DNA of 64,000 bases from Rhodanobacter spathiphylli B39 (GTDB taxonomy: Bacteria > Pseudomonadota > Gammaproteobacteria > Xanthomonadales > Rhodanobacteraceae): NCBI RefSeq assembly GCF_000264295.1, contig NZ_AJXT01000033.1:17429-81428 (forward strand). The letters run 5' to 3'. The translations under genes were made by a program, and so were the position numbers. The notes beneath the pieces are model-generated. The model did no database searches and was not told where the DNA came from. It saw only the letters and a program-made list of their open reading frames with translations. Within the stretch, counting starts at the first letter, position 1, and each line of letters opens with the position of its first letter. Below, piece by piece: positions 8,104 through 16,304 of this stretch.

Positions 8104-9168
8104 TCAGCAGGTCAGCGTGGAGTGGTCCGGCCCGCCGTGCGCGGTGGCGTCGACGCTGTCCTGCGGGGGAGACGTCGGCGTCAATCGTTCGATCACCGTC
8201 ACGCCGTTCGCGCCGGCTACCGCGAACCGCGCTCGCGCATGATCCAGCGCGATGGGTGGCGGCAGGTACTCGTGCCTGGTGAGGGCACTGCCTTGGCGCC
8301 CCGAGTCGATCTGTTCCCAGGCGGCCAGCGTGGAGCCGTCCAGCAGGGACAACACCTTGGGATGCACGCAGAACGCCACCGTGGACCGGGCGTCCAGCGG
8401 CATCAAGGTACCGGTGGGCGCCACGGTTTCGACGCTGGCGGTCAATGCCCGCCGCACCGGATCGAGGATAGCCAGTGCATCCGATTCGATGGCGGCTTCC
8501 GTAGTGTCGTCCCATCCCGGGCCAAGGACGACCAACAGCCGGCCATCGGGCAGAAAGTCTGCAGCAACGGTCTCCCTGTCGTAGGGGTTGAAACCTTCGA
8601 AGTCGATGGGCTTGTCGAGCGCGGAGGCATCCTGCAAGGCGGCTTCAAGGTCGTAGACAGCCAACGTATCCAGCGGATGCCAGACCCACCCTGCGCTGGC
8701 GAGCCAGCGCCCGTCCGGACTGACGCGCAAGCGGGAATGGAAGAAATCCCCGGGCTCCCGTGCGTTGGTGCCGCCCAGGCGCTCGCCCGTCTCGATGTCT
8801 TCCAGCTCGAGCTGGCAATACGCCTGCGGACAATGCGCCAGCACCGTTCGACCCGTGCGGCTGCGGAAGATGGCTATCGGATACTCGTAGTCGTCAGCGT
8901 GATAGAAGTCCCGCTGGATCTGCCGCAGGATTTCGCCCTTGTGCAGGACGAGGCCGGTGGTGCCGAGCCTTTCGTAAATGATCGCGTAGTCGCCACATGG
9001 CGACGCGATGGCGGCATCGAAGCGATAGGCGTACCTGACATGTGACGCTTCGATCGAGCCGTCGAGCCGGATGACGGTGCCACCCGCCACCCAGTCGACC
9101 AAGGTGTCGCCGACCCAACACAGCGACCGGATGTCGGGCACGTTGATTTTGTACGTACGAAATTCCAT
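8104..9168 (-). CDS. Uncharacterised 354-aa beta-propeller-like protein
   Basis: No signal peptide. The sequence has repeated short beta blades with the pattern SPDGRWLASAGW, LPDGRLLVVLGPGW and HARARFAVAGANG, which suggests a WD40/PD40-like propeller. There is no obvious enzyme motif. The start MEFRTYKINVPDIRSLCWVG was chosen because the protein-like sequence begins there and GGAG lies upstream; the open frame continues to 9465 but looks non-coding. The 200 bases between it and trpS hold nothing I can identify. Family unrecognised. Confidence 0.65.
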   Translation of the reverse strand: MEFRTYKINVPDIRSLCWVGDTLVDWVAGGTVIRLDGSIEASHVRYAYRFDAAIASPCGDYAIIYERLGTTGLVLHKGEILRQIQRDFYHADDYEYPIAIFRSRTGRTVLAHCPQAYCQLELEDIETGERLGGTNAREPGDFFHSRLRVSPDGRWLASAGWVWHPLDTLAVYDLEAALQDASALDKPIDFEGFNPYDRETVAADFLPDGRLLVVLGPGWDDTTEAAIESDALAILDPVRRALTASVETVAPTGTLMPLDARSTVAFCVHPKVLSLLDGSTLAAWEQIDSGRQGSALTRHEYLPPPIALDHARARFAVAGANGVTVIERLTPTSPPQDSVDATAHGGPDHSTLTC

Positions 9169-9295
9169 GTTCTGCGTGCCTGCTCCGCGTCGCTGGTTGT
9201 CCGATCGATCATCGGTTCCGCGACATTCTGCCAGCCTCCGCACGCCCGTACCGGACCTCGTCCATGGCTTCGCGTTCCGCCGCATTCGAACGAAC

Positions 9296-9319
9296 GATCC
9301 TGCCGCCAGCAGCAGGATC
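9296..9319 (-). terminator. Hairpin at the end of the arginase gene
   Basis: Inverted repeat GATCCTGC / GCAGGATC with an 8-base loop. It begins within the arginase stop codon on the minus strand and is followed by GTTCGTTC. There is no long T run, so this is a modest candidate. Confidence 0.4.
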
Positions 9320-10232
9320 AGCGGATCAGCGTGGACTTGCCGAACAGCGATTCGACCAGGTCCACGGCCAGCTTGGCGGTGGCGTTGCGCTTGTCGAACG
9401 CGGGGTTCAGTTCGACGATGTCCAGCGACGCCATCCGCCCGGTGTCGGCGATCATCTCCATGCACAGCTGCGCCTCGCGGTAGTCCGGCCCGCCGCGTAC
9501 GGTGGTGCCGACGCCGGGCGCGATGCTGGGGTCGAGGAAGTCGACGTCGAAGCTGACGTGGAGATGGGTGTTTTCGTCCATGCCGGACAGGGCTTCCTCC
9601 ATCACCCGCTTCATGCCCACTTCATCGATGTGCCGCATGTCGTGGACCTGCATGTTGGCACCGCGCACCAGCCGCTTCTCGCCTTCATCGACCGAACGGA
9701 TGCCGATGTAGCGGAACACGTCCGGCGTGGTCGACGGCACGACTCCGCCCAGGCCGGTCAGCTCGGCCGGGCCGGTGCCGCACAGGCAGGCCACCGGCAT
9801 GCCGTGGATGTTGCCGGTGGGGGTGGCTTCGGCAGTGTTGAAGTCGGTGTGCGCATCCAGCCACAGCACCCGCAACTGCTTGCCTTCGTCATGGCAGTGA
9901 CGCGCCACGGCCGAGATCGAACCGATCGCCAAGCAATGGTCGCCGCCGAGCATGATCGGCAGGCGGCCCGCCTGCAGTTCCTGATGAACGGCCGTATGGA
10001 CGGCCGTATTCCAGGCCACCACTTCGTCCAGATGGCGATAGCCCTGCTCGGGCGGAAGCCATGGGTTGATTGGCCCCTGCAAGTTGCCGCGATCGATGAC
10101 CTTCAGCCCGCGACGTTCCAGCCGGCTGGCCAGATTGGCCACACGCAGCGCTTCGGGTCCCATTCCGGCACCGCGATGGCCGGCGCCGATGTCGGTCGGC
10201 ACGCCAATCAATGAAACGGTCTGCTTGTCCAC
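9318..10232 (-). CDS. rocF: Arginase
   Basis: Binuclear manganese enzyme that splits arginine to ornithine and urea. The three signature motifs are intact: GGDHCLAIGS, DAHTDFN and SFDVDFLDP, which carry the His/Asp manganese ligands. VSLIGVPTDIGAGHRGAGMG opens the fold. I prefer the GTG at 10232 because AGGAG lies nine bases before it, giving 304 residues, the usual arginase length. An ATG at 10250 (MQEQAN) is the alternative. It stands alone on the minus strand; the ~300 bases upstream are non-coding. The family also includes agmatinase and formiminoglutamase, but the motif set and length favour arginase. Confidence 0.88.
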   Translation of the reverse strand: MDKQTVSLIGVPTDIGAGHRGAGMGPEALRVANLASRLERRGLKVIDRGNLQGPINPWLPPEQGYRHLDEVVAWNTAVHTAVHQELQAGRLPIMLGGDHCLAIGSISAVARHCHDEGKQLRVLWLDAHTDFNTAEATPTGNIHGMPVACLCGTGPAELTGLGGVVPSTTPDVFRYIGIRSVDEGEKRLVRGANMQVHDMRHIDEVGMKRVMEEALSGMDENTHLHVSFDVDFLDPSIAPGVGTTVRGGPDYREAQLCMEMIADTGRMASLDIVELNPAFDKRNATAKLAVDLVESLFGKSTLIR

Positions 10233-10537
10233 GTTCGCCTGCTCCTGCATGCCTGGGGGCCACTGCGCCGTTGTCCCGGCACACGCCATTGATGTGGGTG
10301 AGGCGGAGAACGGACGGGCCTGCAGCAGCCGTCCCGGATGTGCCGCCGGCATCCTGCGTGCAGGACTTTCGCGGCGATTAAGACTCCACCTGTCCGGCGA
10401 AGTTTACCGGAATGGGTGGAGCGGCGTCGCCGCCCGGGCCGCGAAGCGACCTGCGAAGACGCATACGCCGTCACGGCAGCACGCCGTGGCCTTGCTTGAT
10501 GACGCAGCCGCCTGGCGGCGAGGCGCAGGAACCCGGC
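10233..10537. other. Intergenic region between arginase and the DUF3617 gene
   Basis: About 300 bases without a credible gene. It should hold the arginase promoter, but no convincing -35/-10 pair is visible. One imperfect hairpin stands out at 10385-10420 (TCCACC...CCGG...CCGG...GGTGGA), with no T run on either side. Confidence 0.5.
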
Positions 10538-10996
10538 TCAGTGCTTCTGCCGGCTCGCGGTGTAATCGCAACTGCCGGTGCGCTGACCGGCATAGGTCAT
10601 GTCCATGACCATGGCTTGACCGTTCATGTTGCTGTCGGCGTGCATGCTGCCCTTGATGTCGCCACCGGGCAGCAGCTCGAATTGCGCGTCACCGGTCATC
10701 CGTGGCGGATTGCCGCCGCAGGCCACGTGATAGCTGATCACGTTGCCCTGCTGGCGGTAGTTGCTCACGACGCAGTCCTTCTGCTGCTGGAGCATCGAGC
10801 GCATGTCGTGATCCTTCGACGTGCATACATTCTGGTTGACCGTGCGGGCCGGCATGTCGCCCAGGCCGGCCATCTGCATCTTCATGGTGATGCTCATCTT
10901 CATCATGTTGCCGGAGTCGGACTGGGCCGCCGTCGTCGGGGCAATCACGCAGAACACGCAAAGGGCAGCGAACCGCAGCATCGGAAAAGTCGACAT
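10538..10996 (-). CDS. DUF3617-type periplasmic protein
   Basis: A 152-aa exported protein. The signal peptide MSTFPMLRFAALCVFCVIA is cleaved around TTAAQS. The mature part contains KMSITMKMQMAGLGDMP, then VCTSKDHDMRSM and VSNYRQQGNVISYHVAC with regularly placed cysteines, and ends near RTGSCDYTASRQKH. This layout matches DUF3617, a periplasmic family of unknown function. The start is set by GGAGAATTCCG before ATG at 10996; the frame continues upstream but without signal-like sequence. It is a monocistronic unit. Confidence 0.8.
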   Translation of the reverse strand: MSTFPMLRFAALCVFCVIAPTTAAQSDSGNMMKMSITMKMQMAGLGDMPARTVNQNVCTSKDHDMRSMLQQQKDCVVSNYRQQGNVISYHVACGGNPPRMTGDAQFELLPGGDIKGSMHADSNMNGQAMVMDMTYAGQRTGSCDYTASRQKH

Positions 10997-11171
10997 CGGA
11001 ATTCTCCGGCAAGGGATGAAGAGACGCACTACGACAATGGATGCCGTCATGTTCGTTGTGGTCACATGGCGCTCGACGCGTCGGCCAGCGCAAGGCCGGT
11101 TTCCGTACCCTTCACGACGAACAACCCGTTACCACCCTTCGAGTCCAGCCAAGCCTGGAACGAATGTCGGA

Positions 11172-11372
11172 TCAGCCCGCCTGGGCTTGGCGGCTGCGCG
11201 CCAGTTCATCTTCGCGACGTGACCGCGCCGATGAGCACCAGCACACCAGGTCTGCACCCTCACGCGCCACCAGAACCCGGTGGCGGGAATCGTGCACGAC
11301 TTTCCCCATCAGCATCCCTGCAAACAGCGACACTCCACGCCAGAAGGCGGAATGTACGATCAGCGTTTGCAT
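11172..11372 (-). CDS. Possible small protein, 66 aa
   Basis: Short frame with AGGA seven bases before the ATG. The N-terminus MQTLIVHSAFWRGVSLFAG is mildly hydrophobic and the C-terminus is basic (SARSRREDELARSRQ). No family recognised. It is the only plausible gene in the 550 bases between the DUF3617 gene and the 78-aa gene; the rest of that stretch shows no motif I can name. Confidence 0.35.
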   Translation of the reverse strand: MQTLIVHSAFWRGVSLFAGMLMGKVVHDSRHRVLVAREGADLVCWCSSARSRREDELARSRQAQAG

Positions 11373-11548
11373 TTGATTGTCCTGGACTGCCCCTGTGCAG
11401 CCTCGGGTCAGATCCTAGCAAGATTTCACGCTGCGCGCACAATCGAATGAACGCTGATTTCTATCCGGAAATTGGCACGAAACGTGCCTGAAATCATGAC
11501 GCCAAGCATATGCCGTGCCCGTCGGATTCGCCGCGATCGCCTTGTCGA

Positions 11549-11785
11549 TCAGGCCGCCTGCTGCAATGCCTTCGGGCGAGCGTAATGGACCAGCGAGATG
11601 GTGAATTCGGAGCAGGCCATCTCCACGCTTGCCGGCTGCCCGGAGTTGGCGTGCTTCTCCCTGGCCAGCCCCCGCGCCAGCCGAATCGCGTGCGCCAGAC
11701 GCAACCTGTCGTAGAGCACCGCCTCGCCGCTGCAAATGCGCCACAGGCCATGGCTGGCCTCCCTGATCGTCAATACGGTCCGCAT
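11549..11785 (-). CDS. Small protein, 78 aa, unknown function
   Basis: Starts MRTVLTIREASHGLWRICSG with a strong GGAGGG site nine bases upstream. It appears to be a small soluble alpha/beta protein (VLYDRLRLAHAIRLARGLAREKH, then CSEFTISLVHYARPKALQQAA). The well-placed ribosome-binding site and protein-like composition support it as a gene. I do not recognise the family. It is followed by the small genes described here on the same strand and may be monocistronic. Confidence 0.6.
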   Translation of the reverse strand: MRTVLTIREASHGLWRICSGEAVLYDRLRLAHAIRLARGLAREKHANSGQPASVEMACSEFTISLVHYARPKALQQAA

Positions 11786-11956
11786 CGCCTCACCCTCCCG
11801 CCAGGCCGGCTCAGCGCAGTCACTGTCTCCCCCGCGACAGTGGTGATGTGCTTCCGGCAGGCGACCAGTGTGGGCAAGTTGCCAGGGGCAAGATGTCGGC
11901 GCCGGCCTACGGACGGTGTGCGCCGCCGACGCGCCGGAACAGCGCCGATCGCCGCA

Positions 11957-12208
11957 TCACCCGGACGCACGCAGACCCTCTTCCTCCGCCACGGGAACGC
12001 GACCATAGCTGGCAAGGATCACCGGCTCGGAATATTCGCCCCGATCGACATCGGCACTCTGCGCATAGACGAGGACGCCTTCACATTCGCCGGCCAGCTG
12101 TTCGCCACGGCTCAGCGCCAGTTGCTGCAGTCCGTGGAGAATCGGCTTGTCTGCCACGATTTCGCCACTGGCGTCGTGATAGCCCTGCACCACATAAAGC
12201 ATTCCCAT
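11957..12208 (-). CDS. Small protein, 83 aa, unknown function
   Basis: Begins MGMLYVVQGYHDASGEIVAD with GAGGA seven bases before the ATG. The sequence looks like a compact alpha/beta domain: LHGLQQLALSRGEQLAGECEGVLVYAQ, then EYSEPVILASYGRVP. There is no signal peptide and no known motif. A longer open frame to 12415 crosses the tRNA hairpins and is not coding. Confidence 0.6.
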   Translation of the reverse strand: MGMLYVVQGYHDASGEIVADKPILHGLQQLALSRGEQLAGECEGVLVYAQSADVDRGEYSEPVILASYGRVPVAEEEGLRASG

Positions 12209-12343
12209 TGTGCTGTCCTCGCATGCTCCTCGAGCGTGCAGCGTGGGGAAGGGCGGGTGGAGGAATCGCGATGATCGCGTCAAGCCGATGTGGAAGATTC
12301 GGCAGGCCGCCCGCTGGGCAATGGCCGAAGCGGAAGGCGGGAC

Positions 12344-12378
12344 TGCGACCTGCCTTGCCGAGGCATGGGCAGGTCGCA
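12344..12378 (-). terminator. Second hairpin downstream of tRNA-Thr
   Basis: Perfect 11-bp inverted repeat TGCGACCTGCC / GGCAGGTCGCA with a 13-base spacer. Its right arm shares four bases (12375-12378) with the 16-bp hairpin next to the tRNA, so the two structures compete or act in tandem. Confidence 0.4.
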
Positions 12379-12419
12379 ATGAACAGGGCCGCCCCGAAGG
12401 AGTGGCCCTGTTCATTGCG
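12375..12419 (-). terminator. Hairpin directly after tRNA-Thr
   Basis: Perfect 16-bp inverted repeat (12375-12390 with 12404-12419) that abuts the encoded CCA end of tRNA-Thr. No classic U tract follows, but position and strength suggest a 3' terminator or processing structure. Confidence 0.6.
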
Positions 12420-12495
12420 TGGTGCCGGCAGCAGGAGTCGAACCCGCGACCTACTGATTACAAATCAGTTGCTCTACCAACTGAGCTATGCCGGC
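12420..12495 (-). tRNA. tRNA-Thr (anticodon UGU)
   Basis: A complete cloverleaf on the minus strand: acceptor stem GCCGGCA / TGCCGGC, D-arm AGCTCAGTTGGTAGAGC, anticodon stem ACTGA / TCAGT closing loop TTTGTAA (anticodon TGT), T-arm GCGGGTTCGACTCCTGC (closing pairs GCGGG / CCTGC), discriminator A and an encoded CCA. It reads ACA-type threonine codons. Confidence 0.97.
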
Positions 12496-12534
12496 GAAGC
12501 GCAAGATTCTAGCAGGCTGCGCCGCGTGGCGCGT

Positions 12535-13200
12535 TCAGAAACAGCCAGTGCTGTGCGAGGCGATGCCACTGGCGGTGACCCGGCTGCGCCAGTCGAAGCG
12601 GCCGCCATCGGCAACGACCAGGTCCAGCCAGTATTCCGGCACGCTTTCGCTGCGCTCGGTCATGCGCGGCGAGAAACCGGCCGCGGTGACTTCGTCGCGA
12701 CGCTTGCGGGCATTCGCCGGGTCCTTGAACAGGCCCAGCGAGATGGTATTGGGCTGGTCGCCGGAGCTGACCACGAAGTAGTCATTGATGTTGCGGGCGG
12801 ACAGCTGTCGCGCCACCGCCAACGCCTGGGCACGGCTGCCGGCTGCCGGCAGGTAGACCCACCAGCCACTGGTCTGGCTGGCCTGCTCCTGGCGGGAACG
12901 CATGCGCGTTGCCTGGTCAGCCAGCGCCTGGCGCGCATTGCGCAGATCCTGGGGGGTCGCGAACGGACCCAGCGCCACGCAGCTGTAGCTGAGATTCCGG
13001 GAGGGCGGCGCGCCGCCAGGGGCCGCGGTCGCCGGCGTCACCATGGGTACGGTGGCGGGCATTTCCGACAACAGACGCAACTCGGTCACGCCTGGCTCGG
13101 CCGGCAGGCCACCCCGGGCATACGGCTGCCCCAGCAGCAACCAGGCGCCCACCGCGATATTGAGCGCGGTCAGCAGTACGAACAGCAATCGCAGGAACAT
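12535..13200 (-). CDS. SPOR-domain protein
   Basis: A 221-aa membrane-anchored protein. A single N-terminal hydrophobic helix (MFLRLLFVLLTALNIAVGAWLLL begins it) is followed by a Pro/Ala-rich linker and a SPOR-type peptidoglycan-binding domain at about residues 105-190. WWVYLPAAGSRAQALAVARQ opens that domain, and NTISLGLFKDPANARKR is the typical SPOR repeat. It lies 36 bases downstream of coaX on the same strand and is probably the third gene of the birA-coaX operon. SPOR domains bind denuded glycan strands at division sites; its exact partner is unknown. Confidence 0.85.
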   Translation of the reverse strand: MFLRLLFVLLTALNIAVGAWLLLGQPYARGGLPAEPGVTELRLLSEMPATVPMVTPATAAPGGAPPSRNLSYSCVALGPFATPQDLRNARQALADQATRMRSRQEQASQTSGWWVYLPAAGSRAQALAVARQLSARNINDYFVVSSGDQPNTISLGLFKDPANARKRRDEVTAAGFSPRMTERSESVPEYWLDLVVADGGRFDWRSRVTASGIASHSTGCF

Positions 13201-13236
13201 CCAGCCTCCATCACCGGCAACCCGACACGGCCCGGT

Positions 13237-13980
13237 TCATTGTTGCGCAGCAGCCCAGATCGCCAGCCCGCGCAGCACGCCATCCTGGCTGAGCCGGGCC
13301 GGCAGCGACAGCAGCGGCAGCAGGATCGGCGCGTCCCCGCCGCCCAGGACAAGTTCGGGTACGGTACCAAGCCGCGCCGTCGCGCGCGAAGCAAACCGTT
13401 CCACCAGCGCAGCGGCAGCCTGCCAGCAACCGGAGGCGACCGCGTCGGCGGTATTGTCGGCCAGCTCGACGATGGCGCCGGGATGCTCCGGCCTGATCCG
13501 TGCAGTGGCCTCGAACAGCGATTGCTGCATCAGTTGCGGACCCGGCGCGATCAGGCCACCCAGATGCTGCCCCTCGGCGTCGAGCGCATCCAGCGTCAGT
13601 GCGGTACCCACGCTGGCCAGTACATGCGGCCCGTGACCCGCCCCGCGCGCGGCCACCATCACCAGGAAGCGATCCACCCCCAGGCGTTGCGGTTCGGCGT
13701 ACGCGTTGCGTACACCGCAGGCCAGGGACGGCGTGCGCATCCAGTTCACGGAAAGCCCAGACAGCCGCCGGATCACCGCAGCCACCTGTTCCTCGCGGGA
13801 AGCGTCGACCACCGAGGCGCCGACCACCTGGCTCGGCGCGGGCAGCGACGCCCACGCCTTCATCAGGGTGGCGGCGACATCCGCGCGCCAGTCCACGGCG
13901 CCCTCCGCCAGCCACTCGCCAGACGGAGCCTGCCACGCCCATTTCAGCCGCGTATTGCCCAGATCCAGCAGCAGCGTCAT
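13237..13980 (-). CDS. coaX: Type III pantothenate kinase
   Basis: First step of CoA synthesis: phosphorylates pantothenate. A 247-aa ASKHA-fold protein. MTLLLDLGNTRLKWAW carries the phosphate-1 motif (DLGNTR), GVDRFLVMVAARG is the central signature with the catalytic Asp region, VGTALTLDALD is the phosphate-2 motif, and LVLGGGDAP lies near the adenosine site. Its ATG overlaps the birA stop (ATGA), so it is translationally coupled to birA, an arrangement common in gammaproteobacteria. Confidence 0.95.
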   Translation of the reverse strand: MTLLLDLGNTRLKWAWQAPSGEWLAEGAVDWRADVAATLMKAWASLPAPSQVVGASVVDASREEQVAAVIRRLSGLSVNWMRTPSLACGVRNAYAEPQRLGVDRFLVMVAARGAGHGPHVLASVGTALTLDALDAEGQHLGGLIAPGPQLMQQSLFEATARIRPEHPGAIVELADNTADAVASGCWQAAAALVERFASRATARLGTVPELVLGGGDAPILLPLLSLPARLSQDGVLRGLAIWAAAQQ

Positions 13981-14975
13981 GCGCGACGCACCGTGACATC
14001 GGCGCTGTCGACCCGCCTCATGCTGCCGTCTTCGAGGCGAACCTGCAGTGCGCCGCGTGAGTCCACGCCCGCACCGACGCCACGAAACGCCTCCAGCGCG
14101 CCGCTGAGTTGCAGCGGCTGGTCGCGCAGCAGGTCGTATCGCGCATAGTCCGCCCCGAACGCGGCGAAGCCGTCGCGCTCGAATTCCCGCAGGCCCTCGA
14201 CCAGGGCCGTGATCAGGGTCGCCACCAGCAGGTTGCGATCCGGCGGCGCGCCGCCGCCGAGCCCGGCCAGGTCCGCCACTGGCTGGCCGGCCTGCTCGCG
14301 CAGGGCCGGTGTCAGGCGCAAGTTGAGGCCGATCCCGATGATCGCCGCGCAAGGCCCCTGGTATTCGCCACTGAGCTCGATCAGGATGCCGCCCAGCTTG
14401 CCGCCAGGCCCGTCGTGGCGCCTGGCAGGAGCCACCAGCAGGTCATTGGGCCATTTCAGGCCGGCGCCGTCGATGCCGAGTACTTCCAGCGCGCGCAGCG
14501 CGATCACGCCGACGGCCAGCGACAGCCCGGTGAGCGCGGCAAAACCTGCGTCGAAACGCTTGAGGCAGGACAGGTAGATGTTCATGCCCGGCGGGGAGAG
14601 CCACTCCCGGCCGCGCCGACCCCGACCGGCGTGCTGGGTCTCGGCCAGCACCACGCTGAAGTCCCCCGCCGCCGCACCGCGGCGTTGCAGCTCGCTGGAG
14701 GTGGAATCGAGCTCCCAATACACGTCCAGCGCAGTCAGCGCCGACGCGGCGCTCGCGGGCAGCAGGGTCCGGATGCGCGCCGCATCCAGCATCTGCAGCG
14801 GCCAGGGCAGGCAATACCCCGCGGCGCCACGCGCCTCGACCGGAACGCCGCGACGACGCAAGGCCTCCACCTGCTTCCAGATCGCCGCACGGGTGACGCC
14901 GGCCGTCACGGCCAGCGCTTCGCCGGACAGCGGCTCCCCGGCGGCAAGCAGGGCCAGCAGTTGCGCAGGCTGCAT
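13977..14975 (-). CDS. birA: Bifunctional biotin-[acetyl-CoA carboxylase] ligase / biotin repressor
   Basis: Attaches biotin to BCCP and represses biotin genes. A 332-aa protein. The N-terminal winged helix (TAGVTRAAIWKQVEALRRRG) binds DNA. The central ligase domain has GRGRRGREWLSPPGMNIYLS (the biotinyl-AMP loop) and LKWPNDLLV. The C-terminal SH3-like domain ends VDSADVTVRRA. The start at 14975 follows a GGGG site and begins exactly at the winged helix. First gene of the birA-coaX-SPOR operon. Confidence 0.95.
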   Translation of the reverse strand: MQPAQLLALLAAGEPLSGEALAVTAGVTRAAIWKQVEALRRRGVPVEARGAAGYCLPWPLQMLDAARIRTLLPASAASALTALDVYWELDSTSSELQRRGAAAGDFSVVLAETQHAGRGRRGREWLSPPGMNIYLSCLKRFDAGFAALTGLSLAVGVIALRALEVLGIDGAGLKWPNDLLVAPARRHDGPGGKLGGILIELSGEYQGPCAAIIGIGLNLRLTPALREQAGQPVADLAGLGGGAPPDRNLLVATLITALVEGLREFERDGFAAFGADYARYDLLRDQPLQLSGALEAFRGVGAGVDSRGALQVRLEDGSMRRVDSADVTVRRA

Positions 14976-15190
14976 CAGCGCACCCCTGCAAAGAGGGTGA
15001 TGCGTCGGGGACGGGTATGGCGGGACAGGCGGCGGAACAGGTTTGGCATCGGCGGATTCTAGCCCGGGCGGACCGCCGTACGGGCCCGCCGGCCAGCCGG
15101 CCGCCGTCGAGCGATCCACAGCACTGGCACGGGCGCAGCGTTTCTGAGACGATCCGGGGTCTTCGCTGCGAGTCAGGGAGTTTGATCGCC

Positions 15191-15508
15191 ATGCGTGCCG
15201 TTCACTGGTTGGTTGGTTGCGCCTTGTGCATTGCCGGGATCGGCGGTGCCAGTGCGGCGAGTATGGATTCCCAGGACCTCGACAGTTCCTCGCGCACCCT
15301 GGTCGACAGCGCCTCCGCACACGATGGCAATGCCGCCAGTGGCGGCGATGCGGCGGGCCTGAACCACGACTGCCCCTCGACGAGCAGCAGCGACAATGCC
15401 GAACCGGCGTCCGGCAATGGGCGTTCCGGCGGCTCATCGTCAGCGCCGACACCCTCCCGCCGGCCGCATCTGGGCTGGCAATCGCTGCTGCCTGGGTCGA
15501 TCCAGTAA
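15191..15508 (+). CDS. Small secreted Ser/Gly-rich protein
   Basis: A 105-aa protein with a clear signal peptide (MRAVHWLVGCALCIAGIGGA, cleavage near ASAAS). The mature part is low-complexity and rich in Ser, Gly, Asp and Pro (SGGDAAGLNHDCPSTSSSDN, then GNGRSGGSSSAPTPSRRP), probably disordered. GGGAG precedes the ATG. It lies 12 bases upstream of mtfA on the same strand and may be co-transcribed. No family recognised. Confidence 0.65.
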   Translation: MRAVHWLVGCALCIAGIGGASAASMDSQDLDSSSRTLVDSASAHDGNAASGGDAAGLNHDCPSTSSSDNAEPASGNGRSGGSSSAPTPSRRPHLGWQSLLPGSIQ

Positions 15509-15520
15509 GCGCTCGGCGTC

Positions 15521-16294
15521 ATGCCGGGACATTGGCTGCAGACACTGTGGGCGCGTTTCGAGCCCGCTCCGATCGCAGATCCGCTGTGGCGACGCGGATT
15601 GAGTGGCTGCCCGCTGGCCCGTGGACTTGATCCGGAACGGCAGCAAAGGCTGCGCCAGCTGTCCACCCTGTTCCTTGCGCGCAAGCGGTTCCATGCCCTG
15701 GCGGGAGCGGTGCTGGACGATTACTGGCGCCTGCTGATTGCCATGCAGGCTTGCCTGCCTGCCCTGCAGCAGGGAACAGGCAGCCTGCGCGGCTGGCGCG
15801 AAGTGCTGATCTATCCCGGCGAGTTCAAGGTGCGCCGGAATCACCACGACGATCGCAACGGGATCGCCGGCAACGGCGGCGAGGCCCATGCCGGCGAAGC
15901 TTGGGAACGTGGCCCGCTGGTGCTGTCGCTGGCCGACGTGCAGCTGGACCTGGAGCAACCCTGGGACGGCTACAACGTCGTCGTGCACGAGATGGCGCAC
16001 AAGCTGGACATGCTGGACGGGCCGCCCGATGGCGTCCCCCCGCTGGTGGAGATTCCCCGGCGGCGCTGGATCCAGCAATTCCAGCTGGCCTACGATCGCC
16101 TGGTCGCCATGCCGCCGGACAGTTGCGACAGCCCGATCGACCACTACGCAACCGAAAGCGTCGCCGAATATTTCGCCGTGGTCAGCGAGATGCACTACTC
16201 GCGCCCGGCCCTGCTGCGCGAAGCCGAACCCGCGATCGCCGAACTGCTGCAGGCCTACTACGGCCGCTCGCCCGCCGAAGGCAGCGGACGCTGA
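15521..16294 (+). CDS. mtfA: MtfA-type zinc peptidase (M90)
   Basis: A 257-aa cytosolic metallopeptidase. VVVHEMAHKLDMLDG at residues 153-167 holds the HExxH site (156-160), and the downstream TESVAEYFAVVSE supplies the third ligand Glu, as in MtfA. EVLIYPGEFKV and WERGPLVLSLADV are family-conserved segments. In E. coli, MtfA binds the repressor Mlc and has aminopeptidase activity; whether that regulatory link holds here cannot be seen. It is convergent with the sensor kinase gene, ten bases apart. Confidence 0.92.
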   Translation: MPGHWLQTLWARFEPAPIADPLWRRGLSGCPLARGLDPERQQRLRQLSTLFLARKRFHALAGAVLDDYWRLLIAMQACLPALQQGTGSLRGWREVLIYPGEFKVRRNHHDDRNGIAGNGGEAHAGEAWERGPLVLSLADVQLDLEQPWDGYNVVVHEMAHKLDMLDGPPDGVPPLVEIPRRRWIQQFQLAYDRLVAMPPDSCDSPIDHYATESVAEYFAVVSEMHYSRPALLREAEPAIAELLQAYYGRSPAEGSGR

Positions 16295-16304
16295 ACCGGG
16301 CCGC

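Noticed and set aside
9318..10250. Arginase start at the ATG 10250
   Set aside because: Upstream of it there is no good ribosome-binding site, while AGGAG stands nine bases before the GTG at 10232. The ATG remains possible.
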